Assembly (NCBI GenBank): GCA_947167995.1 | Contig: CAMVKS010000003.1 | Coordinates: 1-64,000 of the forward strand | DNA: 64,000 nt | Source of the DNA: an uncultured Prevotellaceae bacterium | GTDB taxonomy: Bacteria; Bacteroidota; Bacteroidia; Bacteroidales; Muribaculaceae | Direction of reading: 5' to 3' | Part shown: positions 18,819 to 29,204 of the stretch, in pieces | Numbering within the stretch: the stretch's first letter is position 1 | How the letters are laid out: each line of letters starts with the position of its first letter | Notes under the pieces: generated by a model | What the model was told of the DNA's origin: nothing | Database searches by the model: none | What the model saw: only the letters and a program-made list of their open reading frames with translations | Position numbers and translations under genes: made by a program

Positions 18819-19649
18819 ATGAAAATGATAATGACAAGAATAAATATCATTTCATTTTTTCTTTATGTTTGTCTGTTGACTTGTTCTCTTCCAGTTTATA
18901 GTCAGCCGATTCTTGACTCATTGTCTTGTCCTCGCCAAGTTTTAATCCCTCGAGATTTCAATATTTGCGACAGTAATGGCTTCACGTGCACAAAATTTGA
19001 TGCAAAACAAGTTATCGTACCAGGAACGTTAATGCTGGGTGGTTTAATTGGACTTATTGACAATGACAACAATCTAAACATGTCGGTCAATGACGCCATG
19101 ACAGGCTTGAGTAATAACAATAGTTGTAAAATCGACAACTATCTAATGTTTCTCCCTTCGGCTTCACATTTGTTGATGGGCAGTTTGGGTGTCAAATCAC
19201 GTCACAATTTCAAGGAACGTTTTCTTATATCGGCTACAGCTCATGCTTCGGTGCTTGCTATGACTTATGGAATGAAATATGCCATTCATGAGCAGCGTCC
19301 CGATTTCAGCAACAGCCATTCTTTCCCAAGTGGTCATGTGGCTATTGCATTTACTGGGGCTGAATTGATGCGTATGGAATACGGAACCGTCTATGGCATA
19401 GCAGGTTATGCCGTAGCTACAGGTGTGGCATTTTTGCGTCTTTATAACAACAAGCATTGGTTTAATGATGTTCTTATGGGGGCTGGAATTGGAATTTTGT
19501 GTGCAAGAATTGGCCATTGGCTCCTGCCATTAGAGCGTAAGTTGTTCAAAATCAACGATAAAAACACCTCACATTCAACTATTGCTGCAATCCCAACCTA
19601 TAACCTTCATGACCATGCATTTATGTTTTCAATAAATGCTGTCTTTTAA
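18819..19649 (+). CDS. Secreted/periplasmic PAP2-family phosphatase
   Basis: Member of the type 2 phosphatidic acid phosphatase superfamily, which removes phosphate from lipid substrates such as undecaprenyl pyrophosphate, phosphatidic acid or lipid A. All three signature motifs are present: K153-x6-RP161, PSGH (170-173) and R207-x5-H213-x3-D217. An N-terminal signal or anchor (to about residue 29, VYSQ) is followed by a 100-residue extra segment and then the hydrophobic helices of the phosphatase core. The exact substrate cannot be read from the sequence. The start is uncertain because the promoter nearly touches the first ATG; MTRINIISFF from 18831 would still give a good signal peptide. 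It faces smpB convergently with 40 bp between and no clear terminator. Confidence 0.85.
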   Translation: MKMIMTRINIISFFLYVCLLTCSLPVYSQPILDSLSCPRQVLIPRDFNICDSNGFTCTKFDAKQVIVPGTLMLGGLIGLIDNDNNLNMSVNDAMTGLSNNNSCKIDNYLMFLPSASHLLMGSLGVKSRHNFKERFLISATAHASVLAMTYGMKYAIHEQRPDFSNSHSFPSGHVAIAFTGAELMRMEYGTVYGIAGYAVATGVAFLRLYNNKHWFNDVLMGAGIGILCARIGHWLLPLERKLFKINDKNTSHSTIAAIPTYNLHDHAFMFSINAVF

Positions 19650-19689
19650 CGATATAGATATAGCACTCCCCTATTTTTGCTCAAATCAT

Positions 19690-20142
19690 TTATTTCTTAA
19701 ACATTCGATCCATTGCGCGCTTGTCTTCTCGCTCTTTGATGGACTGTCGTTTGTCATATTGTTTTTTTCCTCTTGCAACCGCTATTACAACCTTGGCATA
19801 ACCCCTATCGTCAATGAATAATCGCAATGGAATAATTGAATAACCAGGCTGTTGCGCCGCTTTCCATATCTTGTTAATCTCTTTCCGATTCAATAACAGT
19901 TTGCGGTCGCGGTGAGTCGCGTGGTTATTGTAAGACCCATAAGAGTATTCGGCAATATACATACCTTTTATCCACACTTCATTATTCTCGACCATGCAAT
20001 ATGATTCGGTCAGTCCGGCTTTTCCTTGTCGCAAAGCCTTTATTTCGGTACCTGTCAAGACAATTCCTGCCGTGAAGCTTTCTATTATTTCATAGTCGAA
20101 AGTTGCGCGACGGTTTTTAATATTTATTTTCGAGTCGGCCAT
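19690..20142 (-). CDS. smpB: SsrA-binding protein SmpB
   Basis: Binds tmRNA and carries it to stalled ribosomes for trans-translation. At 150 residues it is of usual length and starts with the conserved [14 protein letters not shown] barrel. It contains [18 protein letters not shown] and an [11 protein letters not shown] segment, and ends with the basic tail ([17 protein letters not shown]) that folds in the mRNA channel. No tmRNA gene was recognised nearby. It lies 22 bp downstream of the membrane protein gene at 20165-20710 and may share its transcript. Confidence 0.96.
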   Translation of the reverse strand: MADSKINIKNRRATFDYEIIESFTAGIVLTGTEIKALRQGKAGLTESYCMVENNEVWIKGMYIAEYSYGSYNNHATHRDRKLLLNRKEINKIWKAAQQPGYSIIPLRLFIDDRGYAKVVIAVARGKKQYDKRQSIKEREDKRAMDRMFKK

Positions 20143-20164
20143 ATTGAGTTCTCAAAGATATAGA

Positions 20165-20710
20165 TCAGCGATTAATTAAAGAGTCCAACACCCATCCCAT
20201 CAAGAAAGGGAAGGCAAGCATCATTATAGACGATATTATCACAAATTTGACAGTCTTACCTTTTTCCAAGCACAGGAAATCACCTCCTCTGTAAGCCATG
20301 TAAGGCATATAAAGAAACAGAAAATATACAGGTGAAAATTCTGCATTCAGGACATTGATGAGAATTGAAAGTATAATTAATAGCAATAAATTATATAAAA
20401 TGAAATTATTAAGCTTAGCGAGTGCTACCTGACTCCTTGTAAATTGAGGGTAAAAGCCCGAAAGTAGATAGCTACATAAAAAATAGGTGATGAAGAACTT
20501 AGAAAAAGAGACAATAGCATTCATCAGTGAAGATGATATTGTGTTACTGGTGCTGTCATATAACATGGGGACAAAACAAGAGACAGTAAGAATTGCGAGA
20601 AATGGAAAAAACAAGCTCGACAATACACGCATAGTAGAGTTGCTGCTGTCGTCTATGATTTGCCAGCCAACTTTAGGAGATATTATTACAACCAATAATT
20701 TTCTTAACAT
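20165..20710 (-). CDS. Yip1-like integral membrane protein of unknown function
   Basis: A 181-residue protein with about five hydrophobic segments (roughly 30-50, 65-88, 100-125, 126-142 and 152-175). It has the pattern MLRKLLVVIISPKVGW at the N-terminus seen in small Yip1-type membrane proteins of Bacteroidetes. No catalytic motif is visible and no function is proposed. It is divergent from the LolC/E-like permease and lies directly upstream of smpB. Confidence 0.75.
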   Translation of the reverse strand: MLRKLLVVIISPKVGWQIIDDSSNSTMRVLSSLFFPFLAILTVSCFVPMLYDSTSNTISSSLMNAIVSFSKFFITYFLCSYLLSGFYPQFTRSQVALAKLNNFILYNLLLLIILSILINVLNAEFSPVYFLFLYMPYMAYRGGDFLCLEKGKTVKFVIISSIMMLAFPFLMGWVLDSLINR

Positions 20711-20798
20711 TTAGTCTAACTTTTAGTTTGGGAGTGCAAAATTAATAAATTGAGTAATAAAATAAAACTAAAAATGGCAGTGATGAAGAAAAAATAAT

Positions 20799-20806
20799 TA
20801 TTTTTG
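20799..20806 (+). promoter_or_regulatory. -7 box of the LolC/E-like permease gene
   Basis: TATTTTTG, matching TAnnTTTG, lies 33 bp before the ATG at 20840. It overlaps a TTG that would otherwise extend the reading frame by 12 codons. Confidence 0.6.
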
Positions 20807-20839
20807 CAAATTATTACGGTTATCAAAGGTGTAAACAGA

Positions 20840-22096
20840 ATGAGATTTGAATTCTTCATAGCATCAAGATTGAAATTAGGCAATAGCGGGAAAACAGGTA
20901 AGCCAAGTCTCAATGTTGCCCTGACGGGTATTGTTCTTGCTATTGTTATAATGATACTGTCAATTTTCATTGTGCTTGGTTTCAAGAATGAAATAACCTC
21001 AAAAATCAACAGCCTTGATGCTCATTTAAAAATAACTAATGGAGCTATAGGTATAGATGATAATTATTCGGCCATTGATTTTAAAGAAATAAACAAAGCC
21101 TTAAATAGCGACAAGTCTTTATTAAAAGACATAAAGAACTATTCATTGTTAGCCGAGAAACCGGCAATTTTGAAGACCGACAATGATTTTAAAGGGCTTC
21201 ATTTCAGGGGTGTAGATAAAAAATATGACTTTTCTTTTCTACAAAAACACCTTGTCAAAGGCCGAGTGCCGTCATTTCAGAATCAAGACAGCACCCAGGA
21301 GATTATAATATCTCAGAGTGTTGCCAATCAGCTCAAACTTGATGTCAACAATAAGATCTTTACTTATTTTATTGATAATAAAGTTAAAGTAAGGAAATGC
21401 AAGATCGTGGGCATCTTCAACACCGACTTCGACACTTTTGACAAAGCTTTTATCGTGGGAAATATTGCATTATTGCAAAGTGTTAATGGATGGCCTAAAG
21501 ACGTGGGAAACTACGTTGGCGTCAATATTAAAGATCTCAATAATATTGAGAGCCAGACTTATAAGTTGTATAGTCTCTTAGCTCAACAATCGGTAGCCGA
21601 CAACAATTCATCAACTGTTTACAACGTCACAAGCACCCGTCAAAACAATATCTCTTATTTCACATGGCTTGATATGCTTGACATGAACGTTGTCATTATA
21701 TTGGTGTTGATGATTATAGTGTCATCATTTACTTTGATTTCAGTGTTGCTCATGGTGGTTCTCGAGCGAATAAAGATGATAGGACTGTTTAAAGCCATGG
21801 GAGCAACCAATGGCTCAATAAGAAACATTTTTATTTACTTGACTCAAAAGATAATAATCAAATCTATCATTATTGGTAATCTTTTGGGCCTAAGTCTATC
21901 AATCATACAAAAATATTTTCATCTTATAAAACTTGACCCAGAAGCCTATTATATGAATTATGTGCCTGTCGATATCAATTTACAAGCATTGATAGTTCTG
22001 AATGTGGCTATTGTTATAGTTTCTTATTTAACTTTGATTGGACCGTCTTACATAATATCATCGATAAAACCCACCTCAACAATGAGATTTGAGTAG
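20840..22096 (+). CDS. LolC/LolE-family ABC transporter permease
   Basis: Inner-membrane permease of the type that works with a LolD-like ATPase to release lipoproteins from the membrane. The 418-residue protein has the family layout: an N-terminal cytoplasmic stretch starting MRFEFFIASRLK, a first transmembrane segment (about 28-52), a large periplasmic domain (about 53-280) and three C-terminal transmembrane segments with the FtsX-type coupling region (LLMVVLERIKMIGLFKAMGA). No ATPase gene is adjacent, so its partner must be elsewhere. The ATG at 20840 is chosen because the longer frame starts with TTG inside the -7 box. Confidence 0.88.
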   Translation: MRFEFFIASRLKLGNSGKTGKPSLNVALTGIVLAIVIMILSIFIVLGFKNEITSKINSLDAHLKITNGAIGIDDNYSAIDFKEINKALNSDKSLLKDIKNYSLLAEKPAILKTDNDFKGLHFRGVDKKYDFSFLQKHLVKGRVPSFQNQDSTQEIIISQSVANQLKLDVNNKIFTYFIDNKVKVRKCKIVGIFNTDFDTFDKAFIVGNIALLQSVNGWPKDVGNYVGVNIKDLNNIESQTYKLYSLLAQQSVADNNSSTVYNVTSTRQNNISYFTWLDMLDMNVVIILVLMIIVSSFTLISVLLMVVLERIKMIGLFKAMGATNGSIRNIFIYLTQKIIIKSIIIGNLLGLSLSIIQKYFHLIKLDPEAYYMNYVPVDINLQALIVLNVAIVIVSYLTLIGPSYIISSIKPTSTMRFE

Positions 22097-22129
22097 TGTG
22101 ACACTTCGGTGACTATTGTTGCGAGGATA

Positions 22130-23341
22130 CTATAATGAGTCGAGTTTACTGCTTCCCATGACATAATAAATGCGGCTTAAAATGTTCTTCAAGACCTCAT
22201 TCATGGGCATGATTTTGTAGGCTTTCTCAAGATAAGGCAGAGCCTCGGCATACAGATTTCTTGCTTCGGTCGACCTTTGGTCATTAATTATGATAGCTTT
22301 GTTGTAAAGTGCATTGCCCAAATCGAAAAGTGCCATAGGATGTTCTGGATTGATTTCTATCGCTTTTTGATAATAAGGAACTGAATTGTCTATGCCATGT
22401 TCTATCTCTACGAGTCGGCCTTTGAGGTCATAGTAATCGGCAACTAATGAATCGCTTTCAATCACTTCATCAAGCAAATTGTTAGCTTCATCATAGTTTT
22501 TGGTTTTCAAGTAGTGATTGATGAGAATGTGAACATATCGTGGGTCATTAGCTCCAAGCATGTCATGTGCCTCATGAGCCACACTCACAAGGTAGATGGT
22601 GTCTTGTTGTTGTATCAAAGCATCAATCCAGGTATCGTATAAAGCTTTCTTGCGATATCCAAGATTTCGTGCATTGGCAAGTTGAATAATTGCTTTATCA
22701 TAGTCTTTGGCCTGATAAGCGGCAAGGCCTTGGAAAAACCTGTTATAACCTATCACTGAGTCGGGTTCTGCTATTTTTTTCTTCTTTGCCCATTCACTTG
22801 TTGCTATCTCGCAATATATATCCCAAGCTCTATATGCATTCAGCCAGTCATTGGCAAGATAAAAATCGCCAGCGACAGCACTGTAGTCTACCATGTGGGC
22901 CACTATCCTATTCATGATATCTTGTGAATATTTAGTTTTCACTTTATACTTCTTGGTTTTTTTATCAATAACAGGATTGCCTTTCTTGTCGGTCACAATC
23001 ACCGAGTCGTTTACAAGTGCTACTTGAAATTTATCATAACCATCGATTAAAGCGAGACCTGCTTCAAGAGGGTTCACTTTCTCACCCGAAGCTTTATTAT
23101 TCATCATCATGTCGTAGATGGAGTATTGGATTTTACCAGCCAGCCACCAGGTCTCGGCTTTTTCTTTAGTTTCTTCGTGTTCTAATGCTTTGGAAATTTT
23201 CTTTAAGGAGTTCTTATAGCTGTCGATTGTTAGAGTGAGACCGCTAATCTCTTTCTTTACCTCGTTGACAATGCGTTGCTGAGCATAAACCAAGTTGAAC
23301 CCAGCAAACATGACAAATATCGCTATAACAATTTTTCGCAT
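22130..23341 (-). CDS. Exported TPR-repeat protein (gyrA-linked paralogue 2)
   Basis: A protein of about 403 residues with a signal peptide (to about residue 20, VYAQ) and several tetratricopeptide-like helical repeats, clearest around YNRFFQGLAAYQAKDYDKAI and in the last 120 residues. It shares its layout with the neighbouring protein at 23428-24447, including a Lys-rich stretch with DKKTKKYK (DKKTGLQK in the neighbour) and the following helices, so the two are paralogues. TPR proteins usually mediate protein-protein contacts; the partner is unknown. An extra GTG at 23344 precedes the ATG by one codon; the ATG at 23341 is preferred. It is the third gene of gyrA-TPR-TPR. Confidence 0.85.
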   Translation of the reverse strand: MRKIVIAIFVMFAGFNLVYAQQRIVNEVKKEISGLTLTIDSYKNSLKKISKALEHEETKEKAETWWLAGKIQYSIYDMMMNNKASGEKVNPLEAGLALIDGYDKFQVALVNDSVIVTDKKGNPVIDKKTKKYKVKTKYSQDIMNRIVAHMVDYSAVAGDFYLANDWLNAYRAWDIYCEIATSEWAKKKKIAEPDSVIGYNRFFQGLAAYQAKDYDKAIIQLANARNLGYRKKALYDTWIDALIQQQDTIYLVSVAHEAHDMLGANDPRYVHILINHYLKTKNYDEANNLLDEVIESDSLVADYYDLKGRLVEIEHGIDNSVPYYQKAIEINPEHPMALFDLGNALYNKAIIINDQRSTEARNLYAEALPYLEKAYKIMPMNEVLKNILSRIYYVMGSSKLDSL

Positions 23342-23427
23342 CACATCAATTAGTCAAACGCTGTGCACAACAATACATAAGCATGCAGTGCACAGCGTTG
23401 TAAATAATTAAATATTAAAATTTCTAT

Positions 23428-24447
23428 TTATTGTTTAGCAAGATCTCTGTATTTGACAAGAACTTCTAATTTCTGCTTGGCATCAGCAAGAACCTCGGGC
23501 GAGATGTTGTTGTTCAGTGAAACCGCCTTGCTAAGGTACTCAATGGGCTTGTCGAGAAGGTTTACTATTTCCTTGGCAAGTTGAGCCTCGGTAATTGCCT
23601 TAGAGTCCATAATGGCCTGGTTGACTATTTCAGTGTAACCCGCACCCATGCAGTAATTTGTGAAAGCATTGTTTGGATCTTTAGCAAGTGCTGTCTCATA
23701 GGCTGGAATTGCGGCCTGGAACCCTTTTTCAATTTCCTGAACACGCGCCTTCATAGTGTAAAGATTCAAATCTGATGGTATAATTGTAATCAACTGGTCG
23801 ATGGCCGCATTGGCGCTGGCAAAGTCGTTTTGGTTCACATATTGTTGGATGATCTGGTTGGGAGCATCTTCGATGAACTGGTCGATGTTGTTAGCAGTGT
23901 AACCCAGTTCCTTTGCTTTAGCCATATTGATGATACAGTTCTTGTAGTCTTTGTCAAAATAGTTTGCAAATCCTTGTAAGAAGAAAGTCTCAGCAAGCGT
24001 TGAATCGGGAACGTTTTTAGCAAACCTTGATTGAAGCAAATCGGCATTGCGACCATAAGAGATTGCTGCATTGTGATAGTCCTCTGCGCCACGGTAGTAT
24101 TCGCCAACAATGAGGAAGTCGCTTTGTTCGATCATTCTTTCAAACGCCTTGATAACATCGCCAGAAACTTTGGTTTTGAATTTTTGCAAGCCAGTCTTCT
24201 TGTCGATTTTAGGTGTGCCATCCTTGTTGGTCTCATAGATTGTGTCGCAAGCAAGTGCCTGAGTAAAAAGATCGAAGCTTGCTTGTAGACTTTGAGCAGC
24301 ATCACCATCGAGATTGCCGCTTTGTGCCTTCAAGAAGTAGCCATTATAGGCAGTTTGTGCCTCATTGAAGAGAGCCTTTGAGTCTTGTGCGAAAGCTCCC
24401 ATCGCCATAAGTGATGCACAAGCTACAAATAAGAAAAACTTTTTCAT
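23428..24447 (-). CDS. Exported TPR-repeat protein (gyrA-linked paralogue 1)
   Basis: A 339-residue protein with a clear signal peptide (MKKFFLFVACASLMAMGAFAQ region, cleavage near 21) and TPR-like helices from about residue 125 to 300, such as AETFFLQGFANYFDKDYKN and IPAYETALAKDPNNAFTNYCM. It is homologous over much of its length to the 403-residue protein downstream. It follows gyrA by 59 bp and precedes the second paralogue by 86 bp, so all three genes may be co-transcribed. It probably acts in the periplasm. Function is unknown. Confidence 0.85.
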   Translation of the reverse strand: MKKFFLFVACASLMAMGAFAQDSKALFNEAQTAYNGYFLKAQSGNLDGDAAQSLQASFDLFTQALACDTIYETNKDGTPKIDKKTGLQKFKTKVSGDVIKAFERMIEQSDFLIVGEYYRGAEDYHNAAISYGRNADLLQSRFAKNVPDSTLAETFFLQGFANYFDKDYKNCIINMAKAKELGYTANNIDQFIEDAPNQIIQQYVNQNDFASANAAIDQLITIIPSDLNLYTMKARVQEIEKGFQAAIPAYETALAKDPNNAFTNYCMGAGYTEIVNQAIMDSKAITEAQLAKEIVNLLDKPIEYLSKAVSLNNNISPEVLADAKQKLEVLVKYRDLAKQ

Positions 24448-24506
24448 AATTCTAAAATGTTTATAGTTTAAAAATTTGTTTAGTTATCTCGTTTTAAAAT
24501 ATAATA

Positions 24507-27116
24507 TTAATCGTTGAGAGGTGATTTACCTTCCTCTTCTTCTTTGTCATAAGACTGCGAATCGTTGTTTTCGTTTAATTCGTCAAGCTTTTTTTGATCA
24601 ATTTCTCCATTGTTCTCAAAGTTGAAATCTTGCTGTAACCCTTCACCGTCGGGGATATACTCCTCAATCTTTTCGGGGTCGGTATCTACTTTGCAAACCG
24701 AAGCTATCTCGTCGTTTTTCTTTTCAAGATTGATGAGCCTTACGCCTTGAGTTGCACGTCCTTGAACTCTCAGGTCAGCAACTTTGAGGCGTATGGTGAT
24801 ACCTGATTTGTTAATGATAACAATGTCATTGCTGTCATTAACATTACGTATTGCAATAAGCTTGCCAGTTTTTTCAGTAATGTTTATTGTCTTGACACCC
24901 TTGGCACCGCGATTGGTGATACGGTAGTCATCGAGCTTAGAGCGCTTGCCCATACCTTGCTCAGAAAGCACGAGAACATCGTCTTGGGCGTTAGTGCGCA
25001 TACATATCATGCCAACAACAGCATCATCGCCTCCATCAAGAGTCATACCCTTGACACCGGTAGCAGTGCGCCCCATCGGTCTTACTTTTGTCTCCGAGAA
25101 GCGAATAGCACGACCATTGCGATTGGCAAGAACAATTTCACTGTCGCCTTCGGTAAGTACTGCACCGATGAGCTGGTCGTCTTCACGGATGTTGAGAGCG
25201 TTAACGCCATTGGTGCGTGGACGCGAGAATTCCGATAATTTGGTGCGTTTAACAATACCATTCTTGGTACCGAATACTATATAGTGATTTTGATTATATT
25301 CGGGGTCTTTAAGTTTTGTTGCTCTTATAAATGCATAAATGCGGTTCTCTGGACCTATGTTGAGCACATTCTGTATTGCTCGTCCCTTAGAATTTTTAGC
25401 ACCTTCTGGAATCTCAAAGACACGCAACCAGTAGCAACGTCCCAGAGCTGTGAAGAAGAGCATGTAGTTGTGGTTGGTGGCCTCATAGATATACTCGATG
25501 AAGTCCTCATCGCGTGTCGCGCTGCCCTTGGCACCTACACCGCCACGATTTTGAGTACGATATTCGCTCAATGGAGTGCGCTTGATGTAACCAAAGTGCG
25601 AAATTGTGATAATCATGGGATCGTCGGGGTAGAAATCCTCGGCATTCATTTCCTCGGCAGCATACTCTATTTGAGTGCGTCGTTCGTCACCGAACTTGTC
25701 GCGAACCTCAATCAGTTCATCTTCAATTACCTTTCGGCAGACGTCAGGATTGGTTAATATCTCTTCCAGATGCTTGATGGTTTTCAACAATTCTTCCATC
25801 TCGGCATGCAACTTGTCTTGCTCAAGATTGGTGAGTTGACGCAGTCGCATTTCTACGATTGCACGAGTTTGAATATCATCAAGATTGAAACGTTCTCCCA
25901 AGCGCTGACGTGCTTCGTCGGTTGTCTTACTGCTACGAATGATGTGGATTACTTCATCGATGTTGTCGCTTGCAATGATCAAACCTTCAAGAATGTGAGC
26001 ACGTTCTTTGGCTTTTTTGAGCTCAAACTCGGTGCGTCTAATCACAACTTCATGACGATGCTCGAGGAAATAATAGAGCATGTCTTTCAGAGTGACTGTC
26101 TGAGGACGACCTTTAACAAGACACACATTGTTGACGCTGAATGACGACTGCAATTCGGTCATCTTGTAAAGCTTGTTCAGCAGAACACTTGCATTGAAAT
26201 CTTTCTTCACATCGATTACAATGCGCATGCCATGTCGATCGCTCTCGTCATTGATATTTGAGATTCCGTCGATGCGCTTGTCCTCTACCAAAGAGGCTAT
26301 GTTCTCGATAAGTTCTCGTTTGTTTACGTTGTAAGGAATCTCGGTCACAACGATTTTATCTTTCCCGTTTTCGCTTTCAATCTCGGCTTTAGACCTGATG
26401 ACAATGCGTCCACGTCCTGTCTCAAAAGCATCTTTAACCCCTTGATAGCCATGAATGATACCACCTGTCGGAAAGTCGGGGGCAATGATGTACTTCATCA
26501 AACCTTCGGTGTCAATTTCAGGGTCCTCAAGCATTGCAAGACAGGCGTTAATCGACTCGGTGAGGTTGTGTGGAGCCATATTTGTTGCCATACCCACGGC
26601 AATACCCGAACCTCCATTAACGAGCAGGTTGGGAAAGCGTGTTGGCAACACCTCGGGTTCATCGAGAGTGTTGTCAAAGTTTGGCACAAAATTAACGGTA
26701 TCTTTGTCCATGTCACGCATCATCTCCTCGCCCATCTTGCCCAGACGAGCCTCGGTATAACGCATAGCTGCAGGGCTATCACCATCGACTGAGCCAAAGT
26801 TGCCCTGTCCATCAACCAGGGTGTATCTCATTGCCCAGTTTTGAGCAAGACGCACCATCGCAAGATAGACCGACGAGTCGCCATGAGGATGGTATTTACC
26901 AAGCACATCACCTACGATGCGTGCCGACTTTTTGTAAGGAGCATTAGAAAAGTTACCAAGTTTTTCCATACCGAAAAGTACGCGCCTGTGTACTGGCTTG
27001 AAGCCGTCTCTAACATCAGGAAGCGCACGTGAAACGATAACCGACATTGAATAATCAATGTAACTCGATTTCATTTCATTTTCGATATTGATGTCAATAA
27101 TTCGATCGTTGTTCAT
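24507..27116 (-). CDS. gyrA: DNA gyrase subunit A
   Basis: Breakage-reunion subunit of DNA gyrase, which introduces negative supercoils together with GyrB. The 869-residue protein shows the N-terminal winged-helix/tower region with HPHGDS (76-81) and the active-site Tyr120 in [10 protein letters not shown]. The C-terminal beta-pinwheel begins near residue 520 with the gyrase box variant NRGGVGAKG, and an acidic tail ends the protein. In the quinolone-contact helix Ser81 is kept at the position equivalent to E. coli Ser83, while the Asp87-equivalent is Leu85. It is the first gene of a minus-strand run with two TPR genes. Confidence 0.97.
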   Translation of the reverse strand: MNNDRIIDINIENEMKSSYIDYSMSVIVSRALPDVRDGFKPVHRRVLFGMEKLGNFSNAPYKKSARIVGDVLGKYHPHGDSSVYLAMVRLAQNWAMRYTLVDGQGNFGSVDGDSPAAMRYTEARLGKMGEEMMRDMDKDTVNFVPNFDNTLDEPEVLPTRFPNLLVNGGSGIAVGMATNMAPHNLTESINACLAMLEDPEIDTEGLMKYIIAPDFPTGGIIHGYQGVKDAFETGRGRIVIRSKAEIESENGKDKIVVTEIPYNVNKRELIENIASLVEDKRIDGISNINDESDRHGMRIVIDVKKDFNASVLLNKLYKMTELQSSFSVNNVCLVKGRPQTVTLKDMLYYFLEHRHEVVIRRTEFELKKAKERAHILEGLIIASDNIDEVIHIIRSSKTTDEARQRLGERFNLDDIQTRAIVEMRLRQLTNLEQDKLHAEMEELLKTIKHLEEILTNPDVCRKVIEDELIEVRDKFGDERRTQIEYAAEEMNAEDFYPDDPMIITISHFGYIKRTPLSEYRTQNRGGVGAKGSATRDEDFIEYIYEATNHNYMLFFTALGRCYWLRVFEIPEGAKNSKGRAIQNVLNIGPENRIYAFIRATKLKDPEYNQNHYIVFGTKNGIVKRTKLSEFSRPRTNGVNALNIREDDQLIGAVLTEGDSEIVLANRNGRAIRFSETKVRPMGRTATGVKGMTLDGGDDAVVGMICMRTNAQDDVLVLSEQGMGKRSKLDDYRITNRGAKGVKTINITEKTGKLIAIRNVNDSNDIVIINKSGITIRLKVADLRVQGRATQGVRLINLEKKNDEIASVCKVDTDPEKIEEYIPDGEGLQQDFNFENNGEIDQKKLDELNENNDSQSYDKEEEEGKSPLND

Positions 27117-27285
27117 CTCAATTTATTTAAAATTTCACTTGACGTGCTGCAAATCCAGCGAAAATATGCCTCAATCCTCACAGACACGCCGATAATTATT
27201 TTAACCTACAAAGATACTACATTTCTTGCAATAAACATCAAGATATTGAGTTATTTTTAAATAAAATGACAAAATAAAGACGTCC

Positions 27286-27326
27286 AAAAATTAAGGCAGA
27301 TTCTTACCTTAAAGAATCTGCCTTAA
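27286..27326 (-). terminator. Terminator after lepA
   Basis: A perfect 15-bp inverted repeat (arms 27291-27305 and 27312-27326) with a 6-nt loop, followed on the minus strand by TTTTT (27286-27290), lies 43 bp beyond the lepA stop. It closes the wecB-galE-lepA run. Confidence 0.88.
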
Positions 27327-27368
27327 AATATATGATAGTTTTACCAAGCAAAATGATGAAATAAGGTG

Positions 27369-29156
27369 TCAATCGAGCTTCAAAACAGCGAGGAAGGCCT
27401 TCTGTGGAACTTGTACTGTGCCAATCTGTTTCATTCGCTTTTTACCAGCTTTTTGTTTCTCGAGAAGCTTGCGCTTGCGGCTCACATCTCCACCATAACA
27501 TTTGGCTGTCACATCTTTTCTTACCTGTTTAACAGTTTCTCTTGCAATGATTTTAGCGCCGATAGCAGCTTGTATGGCAATATCATATTGCTGTCTTGGG
27601 ATAAGTTCTTTTAGTTTCTCGCACATTCTGCGTCCCAACGAGACAGCGTTGTCGACATGTATCAAAGAGCTGAGGGCGTCAACTGGCTGTCCATTAAGCA
27701 AAATGTCCATCTTTATAAGCTTAGAGTCTCTGAAATCATGGATGTAATAGTCGAATGACGCATATCCTTTAGAGATACTCTTTAGTTTATCATAGAAATC
27801 TATCACAATTTCTCCCAAAGGAATATCAAAAGTAAGCTCCATTCTGTTGCCAGAGATGTAGTCTTGCTTAACGAGTTCGCCACGTTTCCCAAGGCACAAA
27901 GTTATGATGGGACCCATAAATTCACTTTGAGTAATGATAGAAGCTCTGATATATGGTTCCTCAATGTGCTCAATGAGTGTGGGGTCAGGCAAACCGGCAG
28001 GATTATGCACCTCGGTCATAACGCCCTTTTTATCATATACTTTATAGGAGACATTTGGCACTGTTGTTATGACTTCCATATTGAACTCACGACTCAATCG
28101 TTCCTGTACTATCTCCATGTGTAGCAACCCTAAGAAGCCGCAACGGAAACCAAATCCCAACGCAACTGATGACTCTGGAGTGAATGTCAACGAGGCATCG
28201 TTGAGCTGCAGTTTTTCCAATGATGTCCTAAGGTTCTCAAAATCCTCAGGATCGATAGGATATACGCCAGCAAACACCATTGGTTTCACCTCCTGGAATC
28301 CCTCAATAGCTTTCTCACAAGGAGCTGCTACATGAGTGATGGTGTCGCCCACTCTCACCTCGGCCGAAGTTTTTATACCGGATATTATATATCCCACGGT
28401 ACCTGTGGCAAGCAGGTCGCGTGGCGCCATCTGGAGTTTGAGGACTCCAATCTCATCGGCGTTATATTGTTTCCCTGTGTTAACAAACTTCACAAGATCG
28501 CCTTTTCGAATAGAGCCATTGATTATTTTGAAATAGACAATAATACCGCGGAATGGATTGAAAACCGAATCAAAGATAAGTGCCTGCAGTGGAGCTTCGG
28601 GGTCACCTGTTGGCGATGGTATACGGTTAACGATGGCTTCCAGAATTGCGGGTATGCCTTCGCCTGTGCGTGCACTGGCTCTTATTATCTCTTCGGGGTT
28701 GCATCCCAGGAGTTCTACTATCTCGTCTTCCACCTCATCGGGATGGGCACTGTCCATGTCGATCTTATTGATGACAGGAATTATTTCCAACCCGTTGTCA
28801 ATGGCCATGTAAAGATTGCTAATGGTTTGCGCCTGAACACCTTGAGTGGCATCGACAACAAGCAGTGCACCTTCGCATGCGGCAATGGAACGAGACACCT
28901 CGTAGGAGAAGTCGACATGTCCAGGAGTGTCAATGAGGTTCAGTGTGTAGTTTTTTCCATTAAAAGCATAATCCATTTGAATGGCATGGCTTTTGATGGT
29001 AATGCCGCGCTCGCGCTCCAAGTCCATGTCATCAAGAACCTGGTTTTGCATTTCCTTGGCACCAACCGTCTTTGTAAACTCGAGCAATCGGTCGGCCAAA
29101 GTGCTCTTGCCGTGATCAATGTGAGCAATTATACAGAAGTTTCTTATATTTTTCAC
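27369..29156 (-). CDS. lepA: Elongation factor 4 (LepA)
   Basis: Ribosome-associated GTPase that acts on translocation or early translation. The 595-residue protein starts with [14 protein letters not shown] (G1 at 11-18), has the switch region [16 protein letters not shown] and NKID motifs, EF-G-like domains II, III and V, and the LepA-specific C-terminal domain ending with the basic [17 protein letters not shown] region. It begins with GTG at 29156, which fits the conserved N-terminus. It is 48 bp downstream of galE and has its own terminator behind it. Confidence 0.97.
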   Translation of the reverse strand: MKNIRNFCIIAHIDHGKSTLADRLLEFTKTVGAKEMQNQVLDDMDLERERGITIKSHAIQMDYAFNGKNYTLNLIDTPGHVDFSYEVSRSIAACEGALLVVDATQGVQAQTISNLYMAIDNGLEIIPVINKIDMDSAHPDEVEDEIVELLGCNPEEIIRASARTGEGIPAILEAIVNRIPSPTGDPEAPLQALIFDSVFNPFRGIIVYFKIINGSIRKGDLVKFVNTGKQYNADEIGVLKLQMAPRDLLATGTVGYIISGIKTSAEVRVGDTITHVAAPCEKAIEGFQEVKPMVFAGVYPIDPEDFENLRTSLEKLQLNDASLTFTPESSVALGFGFRCGFLGLLHMEIVQERLSREFNMEVITTVPNVSYKVYDKKGVMTEVHNPAGLPDPTLIEHIEEPYIRASIITQSEFMGPIITLCLGKRGELVKQDYISGNRMELTFDIPLGEIVIDFYDKLKSISKGYASFDYYIHDFRDSKLIKMDILLNGQPVDALSSLIHVDNAVSLGRRMCEKLKELIPRQQYDIAIQAAIGAKIIARETVKQVRKDVTAKCYGGDVSRKRKLLEKQKAGKKRMKQIGTVQVPQKAFLAVLKLD

Positions 29157-29204
29157 TTGTTTATATAAATAAAGATGTTATTGGAGTAAGAGTGACGCCC
29201 ATTA

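Noticed and set aside
22102..22115. CAC-TTCG-GTG hairpin between the permease and TPR genes as a terminator
   Set aside because: The stem is only 3 bp plus a bulged extension and there is no T-run.
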